Below, piece after piece: positions 12,967 through 24,430 of a stretch of DNA of 64,000 nt (positions are counted from its first letter, which is position 1; the number at the start of each line of letters is the position of its first letter). The stretch is from Prosapia bicincta (lineage: Eukaryota; Arthropoda; Insecta; Hemiptera; Cercopidae): contig JBAIZL010000004.1 in assembly GCA_036971475.1 (NCBI GenBank), positions 69,549,510 to 69,613,509 on the forward strand, given 5' to 3'. Position numbers and translations under genes: made by a program. The notes under the pieces are model-generated. The model was not told where the DNA came from and did not search any database. It was given only the letters and a program-made list of their open reading frames with translations.

Positions 12967-12969
<3 letters not shown>
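11075..12969 (-). mobile_element. pogo/Tigger-like DNA transposon, degraded
   Basis: The left terminus is CAGTAGAACCCCTCAAA and the right terminus, read on the minus strand, is CAGTGGAACCCCCCAAA. Both are directly flanked by TA (11073-11074 and 12970-12971), the target duplication of the Tc1/mariner superfamily. The element is 1895 bp and carries a minus-strand transposase relic with a CENP-B-type helix-turn-helix and a DDE_1 catalytic region. It sits within what was probably one (TA)n tract, now split. Confidence 0.88.
11380..12780 (-). pseudogene. Tigger/pogo-type transposase relic (CENP-B HTH plus DDE_1)
   Basis: Read from high to low coordinate. About 12640-12760 encodes KIDEAVFLWFTQERQKG, a CENP-B-like DNA-binding segment. 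About 12415-12440 encodes YNEDETGLNFK with the first catalytic Asp. About 12290-12360 encodes KTSKQRLTVLACSNAAGTNK. 12096-11680 is an open stretch of 138 codons with LIDNAPSHP (second catalytic Asp) and FLPSNVTSLLQPMDLGV. Past a single in-frame TAG at 11680-11682 the same frame continues to the C-terminal motif DVMLMRRG and the end KITDFKGKI near 11380. Frameshifts lie upstream of 12096, and a C15 homopolymer (12529-12543) interrupts the N-terminal half. It cannot make an intact enzyme as it stands. Confidence 0.88.

Positions 12970-13024
<55 letters not shown>
12970..13024. repeat. (TA)n microsatellite, right flank of Tigger-like element
   Basis: About 27 TA units immediately after the right terminus of the element. 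Confidence 0.95.
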
Positions 13025-13029
<5 letters not shown>

Positions 13030-13032
13030 ATT

Positions 13033-13228
13033 AATTAATAAAAATATTTCAAATACAAGGATAGTTTATAGTTTATTTCAAAAACAACAATGAGCATTGT
13101 TTTTCCTGAAGATGCTAATACTTATTTTATTGGCGAAAAGCGTTTTGGATAATATATAATTTAGACTATACTTGTATTTGAAATATTTTTATTCAATAAC
13201 TGTATTACAAGAAAACATATCACGATAG

Positions 13229-13230
<2 letters not shown>
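13033..13230. mobile_element. fold-back element family F, copy 1, with hammerhead-like core
   Basis: The left end TAAAAATATTTCAAATACAAGG is mirrored by CTTGTATTTGAAATATTTTTA near 13170-13190. The tail AACTGTATTACAAGAAAACATAT is shared with copy 2 (14250-14425) and, reversed, with copy 3 (59860-60082). The centre holds CTGAAGA at 13106, then GCTAAT and ATTGGC, which can pair, then GAAA at about 13135. It is bordered by (TA)n on both sides. Confidence 0.6.

Positions 13231-13232
<2 letters not shown>

Positions 13233-13256
<24 letters not shown>
13233..13256. repeat. short (TA)n tract
   Basis: About 12 TA units between fold-back copy 1 and the large palindrome that follows. Confidence 0.9.
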
Positions 13257-13262
<6 letters not shown>

Positions 13263-13499
13263 GTTAATATATTACTATTGTAAGTAATTTTATCCACCAT
13301 TAAGTGCAATGATTTTACCTTGAGTGATGAGGCGCCTTTCGGTCACTTGACCATTGTCGAATCACTCCAGTGAATCACTCCACTCCACAGTGATTCGACA
13401 ATGGTCAAGTGACCGAAAGGGGCCTCATCAATCAAGGTAAAACCATTGCACTTAATGGTGGATAAAATTACTTACAATGGTAATATATTAACTTCATAA
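13257..13499. mobile_element. near-perfect 243-bp palindromic element
   Basis: The outer end TATGAAGTTAATATATTAC is mirrored by GTAATATATTAACTTCATA. The arms of about 110 bp remain complementary inward through CACCATTAAGTGCAATG, CTTTCGGTCACTTGACC and ATTGTCGAATCACT, with a spacer of roughly 20 bp rich in AATCACTCC/ACTCC. Only a few mismatches are visible. No coding sequence. The transcript or single strand would form a long hairpin. Confidence 0.85.
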
Positions 13500-13532
13500 A
13501 GTCAGTGCAACGGAGAAACAATGGATAACGTA

Positions 13533-13533
<1 letters not shown>

Positions 13534-13590
<57 letters not shown>
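13534..13590. repeat. (TA)n microsatellite
   Basis: TA-rich run with ATAATATA and ATGTATGTATA interruptions, following the palindromic element. Confidence 0.9.
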
Positions 13591-13595
<5 letters not shown>

Positions 13596-14219
13596 ATATA
13601 TACTTACAATTCATTTCTCAAAGTTTTTTTTATCAATGTGATATATTGATATTATGAAGAACATAGGACGATGTTACCTGAGTTGTTGACGGTGAAAAGT
13701 TCTTGACAATATTAAATACGTATTTTACATATGAAAAGTTTTAAGTAAATAATTCTATAAATATTCTTGTAAATGTCCATTGATAAATAAACTTTAACAA
13801 GTAATGCATGTATACAGCGTCCCCTTTCCCTTTCTACTAGAACTAGTCTCCTGCAAATACAAGCAAGCTTTAACTTGAGTTGCTAAACTATTTAAACGTT
13901 TTAGATTTAGCCTGTGGAGTTACATTATTTGCACTTTGTTCTGTCAAATAAAAATTCCACTTTGTTGAAAGGAAATGGACTTTCATAAGGATAAAGATTC
14001 ATAAACGACTTTCTCTTTCGCACAGTAAATATTCCTTTAATAAGAAAAGCAGGGAAATATTTCTTTATTTCTGGGACTGTTTATCATGATAGATACACAC
14101 ACACACACACATGCGCGCGCAGGTACGCACGCGCACACAACTGTGATAGATAGATAGAGAAAGATATTAGATAAATGGATAGGTAAATAGGTATAGGCCT
14201 ATATATACCTTCATATAAG

Positions 14220-14249
<30 letters not shown>
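13591..14249. other. unassigned AT-rich DNA with short microsatellites
   Basis: No gene recognised. It contains (AC)n at about 14094-14110, a GATA-like run near 14150 and (TA)n at about 14220-14246, which borders fold-back copy 2. Confidence 0.5.
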
Positions 14250-14250
<1 letters not shown>

Positions 14251-14414
14251 ATTCATAAATTAAAAATATTTCAAAAACAAGAATACTTTTAATGAATATA
14301 TTTATTCATGATAAAAAAAATTATTTATTTATGAAAAGTATTCTTGTTTTTGAAATATTTTAAATTTATTAACTATATTACAAGAAAACATATGCCCATA
14401 TTTAATATACGCAC

Positions 14415-14425
<11 letters not shown>
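14250..14425. mobile_element. fold-back element family F, copy 2
   Basis: AAAAATATTTCAAAAACAAG near 14262 is mirrored by CTTGTTTTTGAAATATTTTA near 14343-14362. The following tail AACTATATTACAAGAAAACA matches the tail of copies 1 and 3. The centre is shortened and lacks the CTGAAGA...GAAA core of the other copies. The tail merges into a (CA)n tract. Confidence 0.6.
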
Positions 14426-15419
<994 letters not shown>

Positions 15420-15860
15420 GTCTTCTTCAGACAACCCTGCCCACGCCATGCCATAACGTCCCCTCTTCCCAGAACCAGCAGATCATTATGTCCTTTCCTA
15501 TCAGATTGCGTTTATTATTCCTTGCCCGTCTTCTTACAAGGACGTGTACACTTCTTTGGCTAACGGAGGTTAGCCCTCACAAAGGTTGGTGGTCTGAATT
15601 TGCTCTTGTCTTCGCTGTCCAACTACACTTCATTGCTGGTTCTTACCTCTTTCAATATTTTTCTAGATGTCCAGGCTTTCGCTTTTTAATGTTCAGAATC
15701 AACTTATTCTCCCAGCACATTTAACTTTCGATACTCGTACCAGGAGTTTCTCAGTATTTTGCGACATATCCACAGTTCCATCATGCTCCTTAACTTACCT
15801 CCTTTTCATTGTCCACGCTTCAATACCATAGTGATTAAATACTCCTTTTCGTTACTCACC
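15420..15860 (-). pseudogene. decayed reverse-transcriptase C-terminal region of a non-LTR element
   Basis: Reading the minus strand, about 15835-15800 encodes HYGIEAWTMKR, resembling the YGxExWTL block after the RT domain in many LINEs. A shifted frame then gives SMMELWICRKILRNSWYE (about 15780-15730), like the FEMWCWRRMLRI-PW block. Further on, LILNIKKRKPGHLEKY (about 15705-15650) resembles the IxxRKLxYLGHVxR block with a deletion. The order and spacing fit the 3' part of an RT reading frame. Several frameshifts and stops are present, so it is not functional. The clade cannot be fixed from these scraps; an RTE-like origin is possible. Confidence 0.55.
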
Positions 15861-17749
15861 TTTAACTTCTCCTTCAGGAGATTGGTGATCAAAATATACG
15901 AAGCCTGGTAGTACAGCCCCTAAAACGATCCTCAGATTTTTTTCATACAAGATCTCCTTCCTCCGGGTGTCCTGTTTCTTAATAATTTACCTAAATTAAT
16001 TATTACTACCTCGTATAGGATGGAATAAAAGAGTAGACACAAATTAATTATCTGCCATGGTAGGATTTTTTAGGTTGACTTATGAGAAAACTACGTTTAA
16101 ACAATTACATTTAGCCTTGTTACATTACTAGTTTTAATAAACCAGCGCGTTAGAAAGGCTCTTCGTAACCAAGCAAAGGATGCTACCCGGTTGTAAACAT
16201 GATCGAGCTACACACAGGTTTACTTCTGTGGCTTCATGCTCCTTCGCTGGAGACCTACAGGTATGTGTAGCAAGCATGTGACGTGTTTGCCGAAAGTGTT
16301 GTCACTAGGAGCCACAAATTAGTTGCATGAACATTTTATATTTTACGAAAAGCGGACCCACCAAGCCTAAAGCACGCTTTGTATCACTATTTTTGTCCAC
16401 CTTTAAAGCCGTCGACCGCTATAGGCGGTCCCATTCGTTTTACCACAATCTATCATAATTATTTTTTCTTCTTCCCGGTTGTCACATTTTCTCAGAAATT
16501 TCACGTTACGCGTTTCCTGTCATTAAAAGTCCTTCATCTATCCTAGTTATTTTGTCGTTACCAGCGTCGTGCGTTTTAGAATGTTCCACTAAAACTGGTA
16601 ATAATGTGACCTAAAATAAATATTTAATTAAAAATCAATAAATCAATCACATTAAAATGTGTAAAAGTTTCATTTCTAATGCACATGGGAAGAACACTAA
16701 ATCTCTTGTTTTGTTTTGTAAATGACCTCCCGTAAGACGAAACGTATTTTTTAATTGTAAATATAAGTGAGGGAAAGATGACCGATAAATATTATATTCC
16801 CCAGTAGTTCTGTTAATATACTGAAGGTTTTCCCAAGGAAATATTCAGGGTAATTTTAATAGGGTAGTTTTATATTGATTGCTTTTTGTATTGCATACCA
16901 AATAGTAAGATGTCTTCATATAATATCCCCAATAGCCTTAATTTTAATTGCACTAACTCACACTGTGTAATGTAATTAACAGTTCATGGAAAACATTTTA
17001 AAGTCAAGCATTTGGTGTGCGTGAAGGTGTGTTTTATTATTTGTTAGAGAGAGAAAGAGAATAAGGTCTCATTAAGAAATATAAAACTGGACAAACACTA
17101 AAATCCAGCAATTAATGTCTCCCGTAAAGCTAAAAACGGGCACTTTGTCGGTATCTGTGTAAAAGGAACTGTTAAAACTTCTGGCAATGGTAAGCGAACG
17201 AAAAAAAACATTTTCAAATTACCCTCGTTCTGAATATCTAAGTGCAACTGTTATTCATTAAATTTATTTCCAAAGTTGGCAAAAGTGGTCGGAAGAAGCG
17301 TGTGATATTGCAAAATGTAATTATAGGTTAGGTCGACACGGGGAACAGATGTGCTGGACCTATTATGTAAACAAGAGCTGTCCTTTCATCTCGCCGCTCC
17401 TACGCCCACCTGCTGCATCCAGCTCACCGTGATCAAACCTCGAGTGTGACAAGGCACGCATTAGCCGCAGCTCATGTGTACGGCCTCGTCAAGTTCCGAT
17501 TATTCCACTTATAAACGTATCTTTGTAACTTCTAGCGCTACGGTAACGCTCTGAACAATAATATATGACGCGTCAATTCCCAATAAATAGTTATTTTCTC
17601 GTGTATACAACGCCTGTGACAGTCGGCGAAATCCGAACTGTTCGTTTTAACGGAACTAATTCACGAACTTTCTTGCCGAACTTATTATATTCTCATTCGC
17701 GTTTCTATAACAAAGTAGCGTATAATTAACGTCTAAGCTATAGTCAGGA
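15861..17749. other. unassigned DNA
   Basis: No gene or repeat recognised. GC-rich patches at 16140-16320 and 17330-17500 are unexplained. They have no convincing open frame or tRNA-like boxes. Confidence 0.4.
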
Positions 17750-18130
17750 TTACATTTCGGAAGGTGTCCAAAGGAGCCCTCCCTCAGTTACAGGAGAGAA
17801 CGGAAACTCATCCGGTCCCCAGAAAAAAAATCTAATTAAATTGTACTCAATTTTATGATTTTACTTTTTAACAAATAAAAACTGAAGAAAACTGCTCGAA
17901 GTAGTTATTTTCATATGTTTTTAGTTTCCAACGAATAAATTAACGACAGTAACAAGTTAAAAAATAAATTTAAATTTCAAGCAGAGATTTTAGATTTTTA
18001 ATACTGAACTAATAATGTACATATTTTAATAATAAACAAGAACAAGGTGGATTTTAATGTTTTTATGTGAATTAAAAAAAGCTGTGTGAGAATTTCGCGA
18101 TGTATCCGGACACCCATGTACTCTTGGCTA
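17750..18130 (+). repeat. dispersed repeat family Y, copy 1
   Basis: Shares diverged blocks in the same order with 35580-36115: AATAAATTAACGACAGTAAC / AATAAATAAACAATAGTAAC followed by AAGTTA, then GATTTTAATGTTTTTAYGTG, and a close of the form CGGACRCCC. No coding capacity. Probably an old non-autonomous element; the ends are not defined. Confidence 0.45.
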
Positions 18131-18171
18131 CGTCTCTGGTTATAGTTTAGAAAATGTACAATTACTTATCG

Positions 18172-18206
18172 CTGATGATGACTTTGACGTTGAGACGCGT
18201 ATGAGA
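18172..18206 (+). other. hammerhead-like core motif (weak)
   Basis: CTGATGATGACTTTGACGTT is followed by GAGACGCGTATGAG, closely matching the arm motif of the fold-back element at 23222-23460, but 3 bases shorter and with GAGA instead of GAAA. Likely a decayed copy of the same repeat. Ribozyme activity is not expected for this copy. Confidence 0.4.
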
Positions 18207-18414
18207 AAACAAATTATTGACTTTGTATTGGCGTTTGTTAGTGTCTATTAGCTTTGCCATCAAGATAATTTTGGTGTTAATTGCGTATTCTCCTTTCGTA
18301 ATACTTGTATGACCTATTCTATTTAGTCATGCGCCAAAACATGACAAATAAGAAGAAGTATTTTAAGAAATAATCCGTATTATTATTTAATATATACGTG
18401 TATCGTCAATAACT

Positions 18415-19135
18415 CCATGTAATGAAAATATAAATAACAAATCGATTTATGTTTTAAACCCTGACTATCGAAACAAAAGTAGTTTGCATTATTTATTCTT
18501 CAAACCGTATTACGGGCACTCACTGGCGCATCGAAGAGGGGGACCAAGCCTGGGGTCCCTTGAGCATCCCTATAAAAAAAAACAATTTCGCATGTCATCC
18601 ATCTTTGGAAAATGTATTGTGTGCATGCGCCGTATATACATTTATCTACCAAGATTTACCAATAAGTAAGTGTTAATAATATATTTATTTAGTTATATTT
18701 GTGCCTGAAGAATTAGGAACGTTAATTAGTAAATTAAAATGTTAATAATATTTAAAAGCTCCTGGAATATCCCTTACAAATACACAGTTGTTCAGTTTGC
18801 GCCATAAAGTAAAACTTTAAGTAGCTTGATTGATTTGGGGTAATTTTACAACCGACTTGATGTGCCTCCTTTTGTTAATTTTCTTGGCACTTAAAGAAAT
18901 TCTAGGTGCACCGACGCGGGCACTGACAACATATAATAGCTAGTACCTCTAAGGAAAGACAACCGGGAAATGAAATCTTTTATATGAGAAACAAATTCCA
19001 TATGATGAAAATATAAATGATCAACAAGTCAACCGATGTTTTTACCCCTGACTTTAGATACAAAAGTAGTTCCAAAAACGTTTTTCTCAAGTCGTATTAC
19101 TGGAACTAACAACCTATAGTAGTTATTTGCCTCTA
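18415..19135. repeat. degenerate ~585-bp partial duplication
   Basis: GAAAATATAAATAACAAATC (about 18423) with CCCTGAC and ACAAAAGTAGTT recurs at about 19008-19070 as GAAAATATAAATGATCAAC with CCCTGAC and ACAAAAGTAGTT. A CCTCTAAGGAAAGACAACC-like block occurs near 18947 and again (CCTCTAAGGAAGGATAAC) near 19130. This indicates old tandem or nested copies of one repeat. No gene; open frames at 18484-18669 and 19029-19232 are parts of it. Confidence 0.5.
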
Positions 19136-20261
19136 AGGAAGGATAACTTGTAGAGCTACTCTCTTCGCCTCTGCTTGTACAGCGATTACATTTGTACCTG
19201 TTGCACTTTGATACTGCGAGATATGACGTCACACACTTTGTAGGAACAACTGCAATAAACGTTTAAATATTTAACCCTAATGAGGTGTGCAGAGAAAAAG
19301 CTACGGAATGTTTATGAATGTGATATTTCGTGTACGTATCATCGTAGAGGTTGTTAAATATAAGAAGTCTTGTAGCTTTCTAAGGGAAAACGTTGTTAGC
19401 TTTCTGTAAGATTGCTTTTATTTAAATATTTTAAATATTCGAAAGATCTAAGTGCAGACGGGAGGGTTTAAAACTTATGTTTTATCTGAATTAAGAGTTA
19501 ATTTGATCTAGATAAATCAATGACAGACAATAATAACAGGTTTTGTTATAATTTAATGTTTGTTTTCCTTAAGTTATAGAGCTAAGTAAAAATAAAATTA
19601 AAAAAGTATTTGGAAGTAATAGTGGTGGGGGACGGTTTATAGAACATTGGCAATTCGTCATGTCGACCTCATAGGCGAGGCCTGAAGCGTTTTATAGCTA
19701 AGCTAGAGACTGGTAATTCTGACGGAAGTCGGTAATCCGTAATTAGGAGAAACGGAGACGAAATGCCTCCTTGACAAAATACCTTTCTAACTTTATATTT
19801 TGTCTGTTTTTCTGCAATAGTTCACCTTAGCTGCCATTGCACAGTAGACTATTGTTTGGGTGAAATTTTAAACTTATTAAAATTTAATAAGAATAACAAA
19901 CTGTGCAAGCTTGTAAGTTACTATAAACGCGATTTGTCAGTATCTACAATAATAGAGTAACATTTATCCGAATTTTTCAAAAACTAACTATACTAATAAT
20001 TTCGAATATTATAATATTTGAGTTATGAAAAGTGGAAATTTTATGAAATTAGGTCAAAATTTATAAACAAAATTCAAATAGTGGTTTTATCAACGCAGAT
20101 TTTTAACGCATTTTTATGAGAAATATTTGTTATTTTTAGTCCAAACCTTTACAGTAACTCCTCAGGAAGACAAGACCACCAAAAGAAGTTATAAAACGAT
20201 CTAAAAAGATTTTTAAACTTTTGATTATAGAGAAGTTTAATATTATCCTGTATGAGTGGTT
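19136..20261. other. unassigned AT-rich DNA
   Basis: No gene or repeat family recognised. Confidence 0.4.
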
Positions 20262-22000
20262 TCAAATGTACAGCACTATATAGGATATAAATCAGAATGT
20301 ACAGTACTGTATAGGATATAAATAAGAATGTACAGTACTGTATAGGATATAAATAAGAATGTACAGTACTGTATAGGATATAAATAAGAATGTACAGTAC
20401 TGTATAGGATATAAATAAGAATGTACAGTACTGTATAGGGTATAAATCAGGATGTACAGTACTGTATAGGATATAAATAAGAATGTACAGTACTGTATAG
20501 GATATAAATAAGAATGTACAGTACTGTATAGGGTATAAATAAGAATGTACAGTACTGTATAGGATATAAATAAGAATGTACAGTACTGTATAGGATATAA
20601 ATCAGAATGTACAGTACTGTATAGGATATAAATAAGAATGTACAATACTGTATAGGATATAAATAAGAATGTACAGTACTGTATAGGGTATAAATCAGGA
20701 TGTACAGTACTGTATAAGATATAAATCATAATGTACAGTACTGTATAGGGTATACATCAGGATGTACAGTACTGTGTAGGGTATAAATCAGAATGTACAG
20801 TACAGTATATGATATAAATCAGGATGTACAGTACTGTATAGGATATAAATAAGAATGTACAGTACTGTATAGGGTATAAATCAGGATGTACAGTACTGTA
20901 TAGGATATAAATAAGAATGTACAGTACTGTATAGGATATAAATAAGAATGTACAGTACTGTATAGGGTATAAATAAGAATGTACAGTACTGTATAGGATA
21001 TAAATAAGAATGTACAGTACTGTATAGGATATAAATCAGAATGTACAGTACTGTATAGGATATAAATAAGAATGTACAATACTGTATAGGATATAAATAA
21101 GAATGTACAGTACTGTATAGGGTATAAATCAGGATGTACAGTACTGTATAAGATATAAATCATAATGTACAGTACTGTATAGGGTATACATCAGGATGTA
21201 CAGTACTGTGTAGGGTATAAATCAGAATGTACAGTACAGTATATGATATAAATCAGGATGTACAGTACTGTATATGATATAAATAAGGATGTACAGTACT
21301 GTATAGGATATAAATAAGAATGTACAGTACTGTATAGGATATAAATCAGAATGTACAGTACTGTATAGAATATAAATGAGAATGTACAGTACTGTATAGG
21401 ATATAAATCAGAATGTACACTAATGTATAGAATATAAATGAGAATGGACAGTACTGTATAGGATATACATCAGAATGTACACTAATGTATAGAATATAAA
21501 TGAGAATGTACAGTACTGTATAGGATATAAATCAGAATGTACACTAATGTATAGAATATAAATGAGAATGTACAGTACTGTATAGGATATAAATCAGAAT
21601 GTACAGTACTGTATAGGATATAAATCAGAATGTACACTAATGTATAGAATATAAATGAGAATGGACAGTACTGTATAGGATATACATCAGAATGTACAGT
21701 ACTGTATAGGATATAAATCAGAATGTACACTAATGCATAGAATATAAATGAGAATGTACAGTACTGTATAGGATATAAATCAGAATGTACACTAATGTAT
21801 AGAATATAAATGAGAATGTACAGTACTGTATAGGATATAAATCAGAATGTGCAGTACTGTATAGGATATAAATGAGAATGTACAGTACTGTATAGGATAT
21901 AAATCAGAATGTACACTAATGTATAGAATATAAATGAGAATGTACAGTACTGTATAGGATATACATCAGAATGTACAGTACTGTATAGGATATAGGCCTA
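20262..22000. repeat. 31-bp tandem array (about 56 copies) with palindromic core
   Basis: The unit is TGTACAGTACTGTATAGGAT followed by ATAAATAAGAA, 31 bp. Each unit contains the perfect 12-bp palindrome TACAGTACTGTA. A variant with CACTAATGTATAGAATATAAATGAG appears mainly from 21400 on. A 14-unit block is duplicated: the rare variant around TATACATCAGG at 20751 recurs at 21185, exactly 434 bp (14 x 31) later, with matching neighbours. The minus strand reads long open frames of a 31-residue repeat (ILYSTVHSYLYPIQYCTF...); this is a property of the array, not a gene. The last unit ends in TATAGGCCTA. Confidence 0.95.
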
Positions 22001-22152
22001 AATCAGGAAAACTGACACAGATTTCAATAATATCAAAGTTTATTTTTTAATAAATCTTAAACTCAAAATGCACAATAAGCAGTAATATACGATGTATATA
22101 TGAAATGTACTTATAGATATGTAATTATATATGTAATATTGTTAGTGTCAAA

Positions 22153-22187
22153 CATACGCGTTTCAGCCACAGTGTTGTCTTTATCAG
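22153..22187 (-). other. hammerhead-like core motif
   Basis: On the minus strand, CTGATAAAGACAACACTGTG is followed by GCTGAAACGCGTATG. It has CTGATAA in the position of the CUGANGA core, a weak hairpin, then GAAACGCGTATG, the last block being identical to that in the fold-back element at 23378-23412. The surrounding 22001-22620 holds no recognised gene. Confidence 0.4.
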
Positions 22188-23221
22188 TGAGTATTCCTGA
22201 CGTCTGATTACTTCTAAAATCTGTTAGTCACTGAGTAAAATAACCATTGTTGCCGAAATGGGTTTGATTGTCTTTAAAGATTTTAATATCCATATATGTT
22301 AAAAAGTTTATTTCTGTGTTGAGTTTGGGTTTTAGATTTAATAATAAAGAAATAATAAACACTTTATATTTTATTATTATTGTTATATAAAGAATGTGTG
22401 CGTATTACAAGTTTCACCTATAAAAACGTCTTCAAGATCTTTTTCATTCACGTATGTAATGCTTTCAATTGTACATAAATTTTAAAAGGGTCACGGATTA
22501 ACTTATAGAATACAAACATACAGTATACGCGGCATTAAACTAAATCCATGTAGAGCCTTCAGACATTTAACCTTAGCATCAACGCTGGAATTGTTCGATT
22601 TAATATTAAGGTGACCTGTGTGCTTACACAGGTCTGAGGCTCCTTCTTTGTCCTTTCTGCCGATTTACTCGGGTCACGCTTGGTTTGGCGCGGCTGTAGC
22701 ATCGGCTCCGTTCCCTTTCACGTATCTTTACAGATCTATAATGTTTATATAGGATAGCCTTGTATCTGTGACATACCGACCTCAAGACCTCACTCCTCGC
22801 ACAAAAAAGGATACGAAAAGGACCCGCCGATAGGATATCGTTTGCAATATCGTTTCTATTTAATCTACGGTAGATGCAAGCCATTGATCCACTTACAACC
22901 CTGGAAATGTTTTTTTTTTTAATAATAAAATTACCGTTAAATAAATTAGCTTAAAATATTGTTTCTGTTGATTTATTTGGTTTTACCGCATTTGTAATGG
23001 TTTTCATAATTTTTACAAATAGATTTTATGCGAATAAATATGAATAAATTCCAAAACAATGAGCGTGACGCGTTTCGATTTCTTTCCTACACTTGTCCCG
23101 GCATTATTTCCTTCAGCCTTTCTTCTTATAAATCTCCGTAGAAGCCGAGTGGTTTAATAGTTCTTATATAAGTATGTGTTTATACAACTCTTCTTTGAGC
23201 TTAGCTTGTGAGTTTATGTTA
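22188..23221. other. unassigned DNA
   Basis: No gene recognised. A GC-rich patch at 22610-22880 has an 86-codon minus-strand open frame with no visible domain. Confidence 0.4.
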
Positions 23222-23460
23222 AAACAAATAAAGTACACAAAACTCATAAATTGTCAATTTATTGACTCATACGCGCTTCAATGACAAAGTCATCATCATC
23301 AGAGTGTTGCTACTACAAATTTTAACTTACAACTGTAGTCAGTAGTTGTAAATTAGAGTTTGTATTAGCAACACTCACTGATAATGATGGCTTTGTCATT
23401 GAAACGCGTATGAGTCAATAAATTATTAATTTGTAAGTATTGTGTACATTATTTGTTTTA
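23222..23460. mobile_element. fold-back element with hammerhead-like core in both arms
   Basis: The left arm runs from AAAACAAATAAAGTACACAA through ATTGACTCATACGCG to AGAGTGTTGCTA. The right arm mirrors it: AGCAACACTCACTGAT, then CGCGTATGAGTCAAT and GTGTACATTATTTGTTTT. The centre also mirrors (TACAACTGTAGTCAGTAGTTGTA). The minus-strand arm carries CTGATGA, U, GATGAC-TTT-GTCATT, GAAG (23302-23268). The plus-strand arm carries CTGATAA, U, GATGGC-TTT-GTCATT, GAAACGCG (23378-23412). Length about 239 bp, no coding capacity. Confidence 0.75.
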
Positions 23461-23608
23461 AGTATGTGTTTAGTGCTTTCATTATGTGCTTAAATCAGTG
23501 TCTAAAAGCTACCTCATAATAAGTTATGGGATTCGTTAATATAAAATAATACATACGGTCTTCGTTTGGGGTAACACAAATTTTATCATTTTAAAATATT
23601 AGTTCCTA

Positions 23609-23850
23609 ATGGTGGCAGAGTGGTCTTACGAGTTGAGCACTTGACTTTTAACTAAAATGTCTGGGGTTCGATCCGTCGTAGGGCCAAATATTTTGTATCT
23701 TTTTCAGTCTGTGAAAATAAGTTCCTGGTTTAATGCTAGGGTTCTAATTGACGGGATAGCGTAGTGGTGGAATTAATACATCCATGAGTACTGTATAACT
23801 ACTTTGCCTCGTATAAGGCAGTTAAGTAGATAAAGGAACCCTTATTGTTA
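23609..23850 (+). mobile_element. tRNA-derived SINE-like repeat
   Basis: The head has an A-box-like segment GGTGGCAGAGTGGTC and a B-box GGGGTTCGATCCG about 50 bp later, the arrangement of an internal RNA polymerase III promoter. The block AGTGGT..GAGCACTTGACT...TCTGG.TTCGATCC is shared with the minus-strand copy ending at 31915. The body continues to about 23850, ending near TTATTGTTATTG. It is not a tRNA gene: the cloverleaf is incomplete. Confidence 0.6.
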
Positions 23851-24009
23851 TTGCTAGGTACTTATATAATATAAAATATACAGTAAATATTGTAGTATAG
23901 AGAATATTATACAGATAAAACAGAATACGTTTAAATATACTAACAAAAATAGACATACGAGTAGGAAACAAAAACAAATACAAATACAAGCACTATCTAT
24001 TTATAAAAA

Positions 24010-24430
24010 AATGAATGTTTGTATGTAGGTATGTGTCAATGTATGTATGTGTGTATGTATTTTATAGACGCCTAATCTGCTGAACAGAAGTTGATGAAAC
24101 TTCAAGCGTTCAAGTTATTCCCAGGATGGTTCCTGTGAAGTTTGGTGTAGATCCATCCACAGGGCTCCGACCTCAGACGCTTAGGATGATTCAAAAACCG
24201 TTGTATACATGTATGTATGTGTCTTATGGACGTCTGACCCGCTAAACAAAAGTGAATATAATTTAAAGGGGTTGTTTAACGTATTCACAAAATGGTTTGT
24301 GTGAAGTTTATTGTAGATCCATTAACATGAATTACATAGGAATTAACATAGGATGGTTCAAAAATGATGTATGCATGCATCTTATGGACGCCTAAACCGC
24401 TAAACAGAAATTTTTAAACTTTGGAGTGAT
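24010..24430. repeat. degenerate ~160-bp repeat, three copies
   Basis: TATAGACGCCTAATCTGCTG (about 24063), TATGGACGTCTGACCCGCTA (about 24225) and TATGGACGCCTAAACCGCTA (about 24383) start diverged units. Each is preceded by TGTATGTATG-type runs and followed by a GGATGGTT..TGTGAAGTTT..TAGATCCAT block. Such GTATG-linked units are common in arthropod dispersed repeats. No gene. Confidence 0.6.

Noticed and set aside
22624..22884. 86-codon minus-strand open frame beginning MACIYRRLNRND
   Set aside because: No family resemblance, no exon borders, Arg/Ser-rich composition typical of chance frames.
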